A DNA stretch of 64,000 nt from Theobroma cacao (taxonomy: Eukaryota > Streptophyta > Magnoliopsida > Malvales > Malvaceae), in the NCBI RefSeq assembly GCF_000208745.1, contig NC_030853.1, positions 18,731,986-18,795,985 on the forward strand, given 5' to 3'. The position numbers and the translations under genes are program-made. Shown here piece by piece: positions 1 through 10,831 of this stretch; the stretch's first letter is position 1, and every line of letters starts with the position of its first letter. The notes below the pieces were generated by a model. That model searched no databases. It saw only the letters and a list, made by a program, of their open reading frames with translations, and was not told the DNA's origin.

Positions 1-337
1 GGAAAAACTTAAGCTTCCTCCCTTTTTGGCTCATATTTCCATGATCTTCATTTCTCTTTGCATCTCAATGCTCTCAAAATCTCTAAATTACAAAACACAC
101 CCCTTCACTATCATAGGGCAGCTGAAGCAAAAAGAAGTTCAAAAGAAAACATTATAGTCAGACAAGGTTTAAAAAGGGTTCAAGGCGGTTGCTGCTTCCC
201 TTTCTCTATATTACTTGACTCTCTCTATGAATTTTATTTTTTCTTCAGATGTTATTTTCTCAAACCCATTTGCTCTTCTCTCAAAATTTGCCTAAAAATC
301 CCACTTAATTTTCAGTTTCACCACTTATTTAATAATT
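1..337. repeat. Left flank of duplicated block, copy A
   Basis: This stretch aligns without large gaps to 38796-39128 in copy B, at roughly 9% difference by eye. It holds no recognisable gene; a short open frame at 58-369 is not kept in copy B. The last five bases (TAATT, 333-337) are the target-site duplication of the Copia element that follows. The left boundary of the duplication lies outside the window. Confidence 0.75.
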
Positions 338-1137
338 TGTTGGTGCAAATGGGTTTAGATGGAATTTAAGAACTGGCAAAATGGACTTCAAGGCAAGCCT
401 TTTAATGGACTCTATCTTTAAGACTTATTTAGTCCTCACCACTCAGTATGTAAAGGGGAAAATGCGAATAACCTTAGGGATACAATGAAGCCAACATCTA
501 ACTTTGTCTTTCACTTTGCAAGAGTAGACCGTTAGATACACCAGAGGGTTTACAAAGTTGTTCAGCCTTAGAGCCTACTTTCTGCAGCAAGTAGATTATA
601 AGAAATTTGGATGTTTTTATAGTTGATGGAAACTTAAGTGTTTATGTTAATAGAACAAAACACTTTTCTTGCTCTTGATTTATGTGCTCTTGGTTTGTTT
701 TTGATTTGATGTTTCAAAATGGTTGACAACAAGCCCTTTATACAGGTTTGCAAGTATCTCTTCTTCAAGGACACAACTCTTTCATTAAGGCACCATTTTA
801 TCTAAAAGACATCTTTACATTTTGCAAGACACAACATTTGGATAAAGGTATTGTTTCAATAATCATCTTATGAAAAGACAACTATTCATTTCATAAAACA
901 TAATCTTTGACTTATAATTTGAAATAATAACTTTCCATATTTAACTGTTGAGCGATGGTGTTTTTTTTATTTGTCTCATAACAGTTGGATGTTATTTTAC
1001 CAAGAGACATAACCACTCAAATGAAAACCTACCTACAATCCAATAGTCACTTTATGTAACTTTATGTGACATAACCTTTGTGCTAAGATAGCTTTTCATT
1101 ATATGATATAATCTTTGATTTTGAAAATACACCAACA
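338..1137 (-). repeat. 3' LTR of Copia copy A
   Basis: An 800-bp LTR bounded by TGTTGGTG and CACCAACA, a short inverted repeat with canonical TG/CA ends. The purine-rich minus-strand sequence just inside it (about 1138-1160 on plus, reading GGTAGGGGAT on minus) is the polypurine tract. It aligns over its full length with 39129-39915 and 52383-53183. Confidence 0.85.
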
Positions 1138-1800
1138 ATCCCCTACCATTTTCAAAATTTCCAAATACTAACAACTTTAGAAATTTTGTGCATAAATGAA
1201 GGTATCTCGCAGATTTGAACCTTTACTTAGTAAATATGGTTGGTTATAGTTTGAATTGAATGGTTGACCATGCATTGAACTATTGATTCTTCATTTGATT
1301 AGTCGGGCCACTAAACACACATAAGCTTCCTTGCCACTTTGGATCTAGTTTTGCCAACACGTTTTATGACCTTGTGTTTTGCATTCATGAGTGAGTGCTA
1401 TTAGAGTCAAGCTTTTAGCTCCTAGAAGCGGCCACACTTCCACTCACATAGGTAGCTTCTATCAAAAGTACTCCGTAATTATAGTACTTCAATATATACA
1501 TGTTATGGGTCTATTAAGAACTTTTGTTTAACCTTACCTTACGCATTACGGTAACCAAGCATTATACACCTTGGGATGAAGAATATAAATTAGTGCTTGC
1601 AATCATCCATGTAGTAGAATGGTTAGCACCCAAGACTTGCAAGTCAACCACATGCGTCGAGGTGAGCTCCCACCATTGGAGATTTAGTTGATAGGCTTGA
1701 GACCCATCCCTCCTGAGGTTTTTATTACCAAGTCCTTTTAGACTTTTAGTAAACAGATCTGCTAAATTTTCACAAGATCTCCCATAAATTATAGTGACTA

Positions 1801-4155
1801 TACCATCACTAATTCATTGTCTTACAATGCTATGTCGAAGTCCAATATATTGACTCTTTCCATTGTATGCTTGATTATATGCCTTTGATACAATTGCTTC
1901 ATTATCACAATATATCAAGATTAGTGCCATTGGTTTAGGCCACAACGGAATTTCATAGAGCAAATCTCTCAACCATTCCGCTTCTTGGGTGGCAGATGCT
2001 AAAGCTATAAATTTAGCCATCATAGTGGAGTTTGTTTGACAAGATTGTTTCTTAGAACCCCAAGAAACAACACCCCCAACAAGTCTAAAAATCCAACCAG
2101 TTGTAGAAGTATGATCCATTCTATTTGAGTTCCAACTAGCATCTGTATACCCTTTTAAAACTTAAGAAAAACCTGAATAACAAATGTCATAATTCTTTGT
2201 ACTCTTTAAGTATCTTAGAACTTTATGAACAACATACCAATGTTCTTTACTTGGTTTACTTGTAAATTGACTTAGCATTTCAACCGTAAAAGCATTATCT
2301 AGCCTTGTACAGACCATAGCATACATTAAGCATCCAATCATCTTTGCATATTCATTTTGTTCTATTGGCTTGTCTTTGTTAGGTACAAGCTTTAGATTAG
2401 AATCATAAGGCGTAGACATTGGCATACAATCTGACTTACCATATTTCATTATAATCTTTTTAATGTAATGAAATTGAGACAATGTTAGGCCATTATTGTC
2501 TCTCGTTATTCTTATACCAAGAATAATATCCGCCACACTAATATTTTTATGTCAAAATTATGTGACAAGAACCTTTTTGTGTTCTCCACTTGTTTTAAAC
2601 TAGTACCAAAGATTAACATGTCATGTACATATAAACAAATGATGACACATCTACCATTATGGAACTTACTATAGACACATTTGTCAGATTGATTGATTTG
2701 TAACCGTTAGCTAGCATAACTTCATCAAACTTTTGATGCCATTGTTAGGCACTTGTTTTAATCCATACAAGGACTTTACAAGCTTACATACTTTCCTTTC
2801 TTGACCAAGAAAGACAAACCCTTCAAGTTGTTCCATATACACCTCTTCATCTAACTCACCATTTAGGAATGCTGTTTTAACATCCATCTGGTGAATTACC
2901 ATCTTATGTATAAATGCAAGTGCTGTAAGCACTCTAATTGTAGCTATTCTTGCTACCGGTTCATATGTATCAAAATAATCAACACTTTTATTTTGTTTAA
3001 AGCCTTTTGCCACTAGCCTTACTTTAAACTTATTTACGGTTCCATCAATTTTCATTTTCTTTTTGAAAATCCACTTATAGCCTATTAGCTTGGAACTTGG
3101 TGGAAGGTCTACCAATTTTCACGTTTTATTTCCCATTATCGAGTGCATCTCATCTTGTATTGCTTCTCTCCAAAATGAAGCATCCCAAGACTTTATTACC
3201 TCCTCATAAGTTTAAGGATCAACTTCACCTTCTACATTAAAACAGTAAGGTAAGTATTCACATGTTTGTTCTCTTGTACCTTCTACTAAGTACATGAGAA
3301 AATCAAATCCATATGTCTTTGCTTTTTTAATTCTTTTACTTTTTTGAAGCTCAATGGTTTTCTCACCATTTTCTGAAAGTTTATTGCTTTTTGTTACTAG
3401 TTTTTTGGGTCTTGGAATTGAATTGAACCTTGTTTCATCAAATATAACATCTCTTGATTCTATAATTGTATTAATGGAATATGAATCATTGGGCTCTATC
3501 ACTATGAAATGATATGCTTTACTGTGTTAAGCATATCCTATAAGTATACATTTAATTCATTGTCATCCAATTTCCTTTTCTTTTATTTTGGAACTTTTAC
3601 TATAGCTCGACATCCCTAAACTCTTAAATAATTAAGGTTTGACTTTCTTCCTTTTCATAGCTCATAAAGAGTAGTTTTACTCCTTTTGTTTAGGATTCTA
3701 TTTAGTATATGACAAGCCGTTAATAAGGCTTCGCCCCAAAATCCTTTCCCCAAACCTAAATTAGAAAGCAAAGCATTGACCATTTTTGTAAGAATTCGAT
3801 TCTTACGTTTTGTTTCACCATTTTGTTCTAGTGTGTATAGAGCAGTAATCTCATGAATAATACAATAAACTCAAAATACTTGGGATCATAATATTCACCT
3901 ATTCTATCACTTCATAAACATTTGATAAGCAATTCACAATACAATTCAATTTCATTTTTATAAATTCTAAATTTCTTCATTGCTTCATCTTTAGTATGCA
4001 ATAAGAAAACATAGCAATATCTAGAAAAGTCATCTATAAATGTTACGAAGTATTTCTTTTCACCAATAAATGGAGTACTATGCATGTCACAAACATCATA
4101 ATGTATTAATGCAAGTAATTTGGAGTTTCTTTCTACCTTAGGAAATGAGCTTCTT
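1801..4155 (-). pseudogene. Copia pol remnant: integrase end, RT and RNase H (copy A)
   Basis: Read on the minus strand from right to left, the translation shows a fragment of the integrase core, then the region between integrase and RT (about 3212-3502), the RT fingers (2711-3115, with [12 protein letters not shown] [11 protein letters not shown] and [16 protein letters not shown]), the RT palm/thumb (2162-2536, MYAMVCTRLDNAF) and RNase H (1814-2119, GVVSWGSKKQSCQ and IYCDNEA). Stops and frameshifts separate these pieces. The RT catalytic YVDD reads YVHD here. This was the polyprotein that copied the element; it is not functional. The same layout, with independent damage, is seen at 40580-42137. 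Confidence 0.85.
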
Positions 4156-4227
4156 GTGACATAACCTTTGAGCTAAGATAGCTTTTCATTTTGTGACATA
4201 ATCTTTGATTTTGAAAATACATCAACA
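4156..4227 (-). repeat. Terminal remnant of 5' LTR, Copia copy A
   Basis: These 72 bp match the last bases of the LTRs (for example 53113-53183), beginning GTGACATAACC and ending CATCAACA. They join integrase sequence directly, marking the right breakpoint of an internal deletion. TAATT follows at 4228-4232. Confidence 0.85.
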
Positions 4228-5308
4228 TAATTTGATGTCCATCATCAAAACCCCCTTAATTTCTTCTAATCTTTTAGACAAATTCGATCATTTTGTTCCC
4301 TTTGATAATAGAAATCCCTCAATTCTTGACCAGAACCCTCCAAAGATTGATTGTTTCAAGCCCACGACAACAACGGTCTGAATAGGGAAAAGTCTACTAA
4401 TTGAGGTTGTATTTTATTTCACTTCATTTAATTTGATTGGTCAATAGGGTTGTTGGAGTGATAGGAAAAAGCCTAATGTTTTTTAGTAATATTTTAGAGT
4501 GAAAATAGGAAATCAATTTAATGAGGGGAATTGTGTATCATAATTAGTCACCCTTTTGAATTAATAAATCCATCATTTTACTTTCCCATGCTCTTACCTT
4601 ATTTCTGTGTTTGTATAGGGAAATGTGCATGTCTGTGTATGCCAGTGCATGCATAAACCTTATTTATGCATTTTTTTATTAATGTTTTCATAAAATGAAA
4701 TAGTTTATTATCAAACATGTCTACTTTAGAATGATAATGTTGAATTGAACATGCCTGTGATGGATTGGCTGGATTTGTATTTTATTTTCCAAGTGACAAA
4801 AAATGTTGAAGTTTGCCCTCCTTGTATGTTTTTGGTATTGTTAGGCATGTTATGGTGCTATGTTTGGTATTCTCTCCATTTGTTGTACAAGCAAGCAACA
4901 ATGGAGTACATGCATTTAAATTATCTAATATAGCATCAATATTTAAGATTAGCACAGTGTAATGAAGCTTTATGGTGTTCTTTTTTTTTTTCTCTCTTTA
5001 AAGGGCTTTAAGTTGTTATTAGCATTTCATGTTGATGTTTAGACATAGAATAAGTTGGATTTTTGTAGGATTCTTGCAAAATTTATAGATTTCATGTTGA
5101 TATATAGTAGTGAGGTGTCTTGGTGCCTCACATGAGTGTGATTGAGTACACTTCTGAATTGCAGAGTCTCTCTGCAACTACTAGCTAATAGCTATAAGAG
5201 AAATACATTTGTCGATTAAATCTTATAATCATTGTTTTTTGTTTACATTCCATTGTGCAGTCAGCATGAGTACTCAAATCTGTGTGCCATTAGAAAACTT
5301 CATCTTGA
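4228..5308. other. Unrecognised single-copy-like segment, copy A
   Basis: This segment aligns with 53184-54263 at about 5% difference by eye. A 62-codon frame at 4745-4933 is kept in copy B (53704-53892), but its differences do not look protein-constrained. A good splice acceptor context (polypyrimidine then GCAG near 5262) precedes ATGAGTACTCAAATCTGTG, so an exon scrap is possible. No domain or family is recognisable. Confidence 0.4.
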
Positions 5309-6467
5309 TGTTCAGTGGCAGAGTCAAGATTTTACATTTAAGGGGACGAAAAATAAAAAAACAATGTTTATAAATTAAACATTTATATTAGAAATTCAAT
5401 GTTTAACAATAATATAAAACAATTTAGACAAAAAAGTTCATATGAAATTATACAAATAAATCCTGAAAATTATTCAAAGGAATAAATTTTAATAATTTAC
5501 TTAAAAGAATTAACTAGTATAATCATAAATAGTTTAATGATGAGAATAATCTCAATTTCTAGATAAACTTAGCAACAAACAAAAATTAACAAACATAATA
5601 ACAAAAATCTCAATGGGAAGCAATCCCTTGAAACATATTAAGGACTATCAATAAACAATTCAATGGAGAAGCAATTTTCTAAAATTAATCACAAAAATTA
5701 AATACACTATTAATAAACAATTCAATGAGTAAGCAATCCTTGAATAGCAAACTTAATTGTTCATAAGAATTTAAGAAAAAAAAACACAATTAATTTGTAG
5801 GAAAACAATAAAGCAATCCCTAAATAAATAAGTAATAACTAATCTTAAGTGCTTAATCAAATTGCTTTTGACAAAAAATAGCTAAGATGGTAAATCCTAA
5901 ATCAAAATCATCAAGTAAAAATTATTAAGTAAAGAAAAAAATTTAAAGTAAAAAATGATAAAAATAAAATAAGTAAATAAACCAATCTTATCGATTATCA
6001 TGAAATGAAAATTAAGTTATTGACTAAAAAGAATGCTGACAAGCAAAAAGTGTAAAAAAATTATTTTTTTGTTTGTACAGTATTTGGTAAAAAGAAAAAA
6101 GAGCAAGTGATGGTTGTGAGGTTTTAGAGAAGTGAGGTTTGAAAATAATTCTATTGCAATTGGTTTTATTTTTTTTTTTTAAATGCAATTGGTTTTGTTT
6201 TAGTCCTATTAAAATTAGTTACTGACTAATTGTTGTGCGATATTTCACTAAATATAAAATTATTGTAGGAATAAAATTATAAAATTTTCAAAAAAAAGTC
6301 AAAAAAATTTTAAAATTTTTGTAGGGGAGAAATTATAAAATTTTTAAAAAGTAAAGGCAAATTATAAAAAATTAAAAATTATTGAAGGGGAGAAATTAAA
6401 ATATTTTTTAAAAAATACAAATAAATTATAAAAATTTAACCCTCCCGCCTACCTTTGCATCTGAACA
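5309..6467. mobile_element. AT-rich, possibly hAT-like non-autonomous element, copy A
   Basis: The left edge TGTTCAGTGGCAGAG and the reverse complement of the right edge TGTTCAGATGCAAAG match at 12 of 15 bases. The interior is very AT-rich with no open frame and has a repeated CAATTCAATG..AAGCAAT motif. Starts with CAGTGGCAGAG-like sequence resemble hAT (Tip100-type) ends, but no clear 8-bp target duplication was found. The same element is in copy B at 54264-55444, so it also predates the duplication. Classification is tentative. Confidence 0.35.
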
Positions 6468-6471
6468 TTTC

Positions 6472-6936
6472 GCAGCAAATAGTTTATGTGTGAAGTGATA
6501 ATCATCTTCACAAAACCATAGCAAAATATTTTAACTAAAAAGAGAATTGTTGTTAAAGGCATTTTTTAGCAGAAAATAGTTTACATATTTTGCGTCAAGT
6601 CTGCATTCTCCTTCTCTTCAATCTGAAATTTTTTATTTATTCTTATTTTTTGGTTTTGGTTCAGAAAATAGAAATGGAGTTTATTTTTATTGTGCGGGAC
6701 TTACAGTGTGAGATCTACCAAGGGAGAGGGGAATGCGTCGAAGGAGGAAAGAGAGAAAGGACGGAGATATTGAAGAGCAGAGAAGTGTGAGGAACCACAA
6801 ATTAGTGAGAGAAAGAAAAGAAAGGAGGGCAAAGGGGAAACTTTTTTTAATGGATCAAATAAAGTAAGACATCGTTGAGAATACGCCTCTCCTGGAAAGC
6901 AGACACTTGAATCAAAAGAAATTAATAAGGTTCCAC
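6472..6936 (-). other. 3' flank/3' UTR region of the copy A TNL gene
   Basis: This lies directly downstream of the TNL stop codon on the minus strand and probably includes the 3' UTR. Positions 6486-6935 match 57771-58220 with only about two substitutions and no gaps, far closer than the surrounding paralogous sequence. Short frames here (6590-6790 plus, 6701-6940 minus) match between the copies only because the DNA itself matches. Confidence 0.6.
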
Positions 6937-9900
6937 TCATCTATCCTCCGGTTCTTCACCCTCTGAGCTAAAGTCTTCCGCTTCACCTTTGAAACGTTTA
7001 GGCTCTGGTTCATCTTCATCGCCAATGCTTAAACTTCTTTTGCGCTTCGAGTCTGCATCCTCGTAGAATACATGGACACCAAATTTCTTCACAAAGATAT
7101 TAATATCTCTAGATCCGCCAAATAAATCACCTACCCGGTAGAAATCAAATGATGCCTCCTCATATAGCTTGTCTTTCAAAAACATGCCACTGCCATCAAA
7201 AACAATTAACACGCGATCTGGGTGCGGCAAATCTACCGGATCATCACAAATCCCTGACCACCCAAATTTGAAACTACGATCGTCATCATCGTCTATGCTT
7301 TTAAGTTTGCATTTGCCTTTAAAAAAGAATTCCTGGTGGTCTTTAAAAAAGAATTCCTCGTGGTTTTCATCAGTACAGTGAATCACAATGCATATAGCAA
7401 AACACAAGAATCTCCTACGACACCTATTTGGATGTAGCTTGACAGTAATGGAAGAGTTTGGGCTCTGTTGCTCAAACCTTTCTGGTATTTCACTTCCAGG
7501 AAAACAACAACAACATTCTAGGTCTCCTGATCCACGAGGAAACTCCTTTGACAATTGCTTTGCCAAGCAGTGAATTCTGAGCAGTTCATTAGCTACAATG
7601 TTGTTGATTGCATTATGATTCAGGTTGAAGCAATGATCAAAGCTGAAGTAACCATGATAGCTCCCAACGAATCTAGTTTGATTGTGATCTGCGAACGATA
7701 CTTCTTTTAATGATGTGCAGCCTTCGGCAGACATATATATTAGACTCGGTGGAAGCTCTGGCAATGATTTAAGGTATTTGCAATTACTCACGGTAAGGAC
7801 TTCAAGGCTTTTAACGACACCGCTCGGTAGTTTTTGAATCCTTGTGCCGTCCATTTCTAATGTCAGCAACATTAAGCTCGATAAGTTCCTTGGAACTTCT
7901 GGGAATTCGGCGAATGGGCAACCAATGAGATATAGACTTCTCAAAGAGCCCAGCTTATAGATATTGCTGGAAACATTTTTAACCTTCGAGCCACCCATGT
8001 GCAACTCTCTAAGTTGGAGGAGATGCTCAACCGAATCAGGCACTTCTTCTATCCCAGTTCCAGTTAAATACAATGAATCTAAATGACACGGGACCTCAGG
8101 AAATTTCTTGAGATTACGACAGAACTGAATATATAGTCCTTTGAGAGATTTCAAATGATTCAGGCACGGAAGTTCAACCAAACTTCTGCACCTATCAAGG
8201 TCTAATATTTCAAGGTTTGTGGCTTGTGAGAGATTTGGGATCCTGATTAAATTTCCAGACTCTCTAAGGGAGAGCACTCTTAAATTCACAAGATTCTGTG
8301 TAACAAAAATGAAATATAACTAAAATTAGTTTATATGAAGTCTCTATTAAACTTTGGGCTATAATAAAAAAGAAAAACAAGTAGTAAAACATAGGGTTAT
8401 AATAAATATAATATTAGAGATTAATACCTGGTCTCCATCCCAAAGTTGTTCAATATCGCTCTCAGGTAATATTAATTGAACAAGATTCTCTGGACAAAAA
8501 TTTGATGGCACAGATTTCAACGGGTACTTCTCCCAATAAAAATACCTCAGCTTATCAGATAGTGATTTGAGACGTTGTGCAGGAAGCAGAATCTTTTGCT
8601 TTCTAGAATGCCGGTATTCACTACTGTCATAGAACTTGATAAATTTAAGATGAATCATTCTCTTAAAAGCCGTAGCACGTAACTTTATTGGCTCAACAAT
8701 ATTGGACATGTTGAGGCACATTCCTTCAATTGATTTAGTCCCCTAAAATCAACCACAAATCAGTAAGCATATTTATATATAAAAAATAGAGATTAAGTAG
8801 CATGCATGCATCCAAATTTTTATCAACAAAATACATGAACAAGAACAAAAGGTAGAACAAGTACCGAATTTTTTTTGAGCACTTCAGACACATCTTTGGA
8901 AGTCCATAATCGACTACGTTCTTCAGGCTTGTTGGATTCTGAACGAACAACTTCCCTACCCATTTCTTGTAGCAAATCATGCATCCAAAGGGTGTTAGAC
9001 TCAGCAACATATAAGAGGCTTCTATCAATGAGGTTGGTAATTCCACCAAGAGCACTACCACTATAACAACTGTCTAATATCTTTTCTACATCGTCTCTAT
9101 TATACCCTTTAAAGAAGCATGCAATATCAAGAAATATGCACTTCTCTGTTTCATCTAATCCATCATAACTAATCTTCAAAATTTTTTGAATTTTTTGGTG
9201 GGGATGTTCTTTTAATTTCTTCATTTCACTTTCCCAGTATATTCTGCTCTTTTGATAAAATGCTGAACCCAATACTTTGAGAGCTAATGGAACACCTCTG
9301 GCATATTGCAATACTCTGTTTGATAGATCCTTGAAATCATCGACTGGATGGTTTTGCTTGAAGGCAGACAGAGAGAAAAGCTGAAGAGAGTCATCGTAAT
9401 TTAATTCCCGAACCTCATATAATGCATCAACAACTCCATTCCTGAGGACTTGTTTATCCTTAGATGTTACAATAATTCTACTTCCTGGACCGAAGTGATT
9501 GTGTTTAACACCTAACTTTTCTAGCTGTTCAACCTCACTAACATCATCAAGGACAACAAGAACTCTCTTATAACGGAGTCTATCAATGGTGAATGTGGAT
9601 CCTATTCTGGGAGTACTTATATGGAGGTTTTTCTCTTCAAAAATATTGGAAAGAAGTTTATCCCGTAGAGAAGTGATTCCACCAGGTTCCCCTGACTCTT
9701 CCCTAACATTTGCCAGGAAGTAGTGACTTTCAAACTGGGAAAAGACCTCATCATAAATAGCTTGAGCAAGAGTTGTTTTGCCTATACCACCCATCCCCCA
9801 AATTCCTATGATACGAATGTTTTCCCTATCACCAACGCATAACGAGGATTTAATTTGCTCCATTTGAGGACCTATTCCAATCAGTCCCTCACAATCACTT

Positions 9901-10699
9901 GCAGACATGCGATTCAACTTCTTCAGAACATCTTGAGCAATATCCTCAATGATTGTGGGCTCATGCCTACCAAATAAGCAAAAGGCGAGGATGGTAACAA
10001 AATAGAATGAACCACAAATGAAACTCAATTGTCTAAATAGAACCCGTTACAATAAGACAAATTCATAGATAAAATAAGTTTCAATTCATATGTTGAAAAA
10101 AATGTATACCAAAAGCATCAAATAAAGAGATAGAGAAAAAAAAAATAAAGAGATAGAGAAAAATAAGAGGAATATAAATCAAGTGAAGCAGGAAGAGTAA
10201 GAAGTATAAGGAGTACTCACTCATCTTTTTTTATATGAAAGCCGCTTAAGTTACCAGCTTGAGTCAAAGCATGTCTCCACTTCTGGACCTTGTCTATCCT
10301 ATTCTTTTCATGTTCAGCAAAAGCCTGTTGAAAACTCCCAGTCTGTTTCCGTACGTCTGATGGGTCAACATGGTAGAAAATGGGCACCACGAGCAGTCCC
10401 TTTGTATCCTTGAATTCCATTATCTTGGAGAGTTCTTCCAAGCACCATGATGAAGAAGCATAGTTTTTAGAAAAAACAATCGCTGAAATCGTGGACTCTT
10501 GGATTGCTTTCAACAGCGCTGAAGAAATTTCCTCTCCCCTTGGCAATTCTTTGGAATCAATATAAGTTCCAATTCCTTTCCGTTGCAAAGCTTGATCTAG
10601 GTAAGCGAGGAAGTTATTGCGAGTGTCTTCGCCTCTGAAACTCAAAAAAACTTGGTGCTTTAGTGGACGAGAGGAAGAAGGAGAGGAAAGGGAAGCCAT
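6937..10699 (-). CDS. TIR-NBS-LRR disease resistance protein (TNL), apparently intact
   Basis: An intracellular immune receptor. In this family effector recognition by the LRR opens the NB-ARC switch and the TIR domains act as NADases that signal through EDS1. The model is complement(6937..8295, 8428..8742, 8865..9966, 10221..10699): four exons, 1084 residues, GT-AG introns in phases 2, 0 and 0, no internal stop. TIR is at about 14-150 (VFLSFRGEDTR; glutamate 89 in WCLEEL is the expected catalytic residue). NB-ARC has the P-loop GMGGIGKTT at 217-225, kinase-2 VLVVLDDV, RNBS-B GSRIIVTS, GVPLALKVLG, CIFLDIACFF and MHD at 488-490. LRRs span about 590-830, followed by a post-LRR domain (PGSEIPERF), a small internal repeat (EEFFFKDHQEFFFK) and a tail with basic (KRKR, PKRFK) and acidic runs. 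The start at MASLSS is preferred over an upstream in-frame ATG because a TATA-like box lies only 48 bases upstream of it. A MULE sits 133 bp upstream. Confidence 0.93.
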
Positions 10700-10746
10700 C
10701 AGAGAGCAGAAATTGGTTTTCTGCGAATTCGAGTAGAAGCTGGGAT

Positions 10747-10754
10747 TATTTATA
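10747..10754 (-). promoter_or_regulatory. Putative TATA box of the copy A TNL
   Basis: The minus strand reads TATAAATA, ending 48 bases upstream of the chosen ATG (10699-10697). In copy B the same box (about 59924-59931) is about 72 bp farther from the start codon, because copy B carries extra sequence at about 59852-59922 that copy A lacks. Confidence 0.5.
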
Positions 10755-10831
10755 ATGGGGTAATCGTAACTTCCTTGAAAGTTCAACGAAATGCCTTGGC
10801 TTATCATAAAGGAGTAGAGCAATTAATAATT

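Larger units (their letters stand above)
338..4227 (-). mobile_element. Ty1/Copia retrotransposon, copy A, 5' part deleted
   Basis: The element is on the minus strand, so its 3' LTR is at the left. It runs from TGTTGGTG at 338 to CATCAACA at 4227 and is flanked by a perfect 5-bp duplication TAATT (333-337 and 4228-4232). A full 3' LTR (338-1137) and a decayed pol region (about 1800-4155) remain. At 4155/4156 the integrase sequence jumps into the last 72 bp of the 5' LTR, so gag, protease, the start of integrase and most of the 5' LTR are missing. By comparison with copy B (50907-53112) about 2.2 kb was lost. The target duplication and outer flanks are the same as those of the element at 39129-53183, so these are paralogous copies of one insertion. 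Confidence 0.9.

Noticed and set aside
4745..4933. 62-codon frame kept in copy B (53704-53892)
   Set aside because: Differences between the copies fall at all codon positions and often change the residue; no similarity to known proteins.
6590..6940. 66- and 79-codon frames identical in both duplicates
   Set aside because: Identity is explained by near-identical DNA across the whole tract, including non-coding bases; the frames overlap on opposite strands in the TNL 3' region.
10700..10822. Upstream in-frame ATG extending the TNL N-terminus by about 41 residues
   Set aside because: The TATA-like box lies inside this extension, the extra residues do not resemble TNL N-termini, and copy B does not keep the frame.
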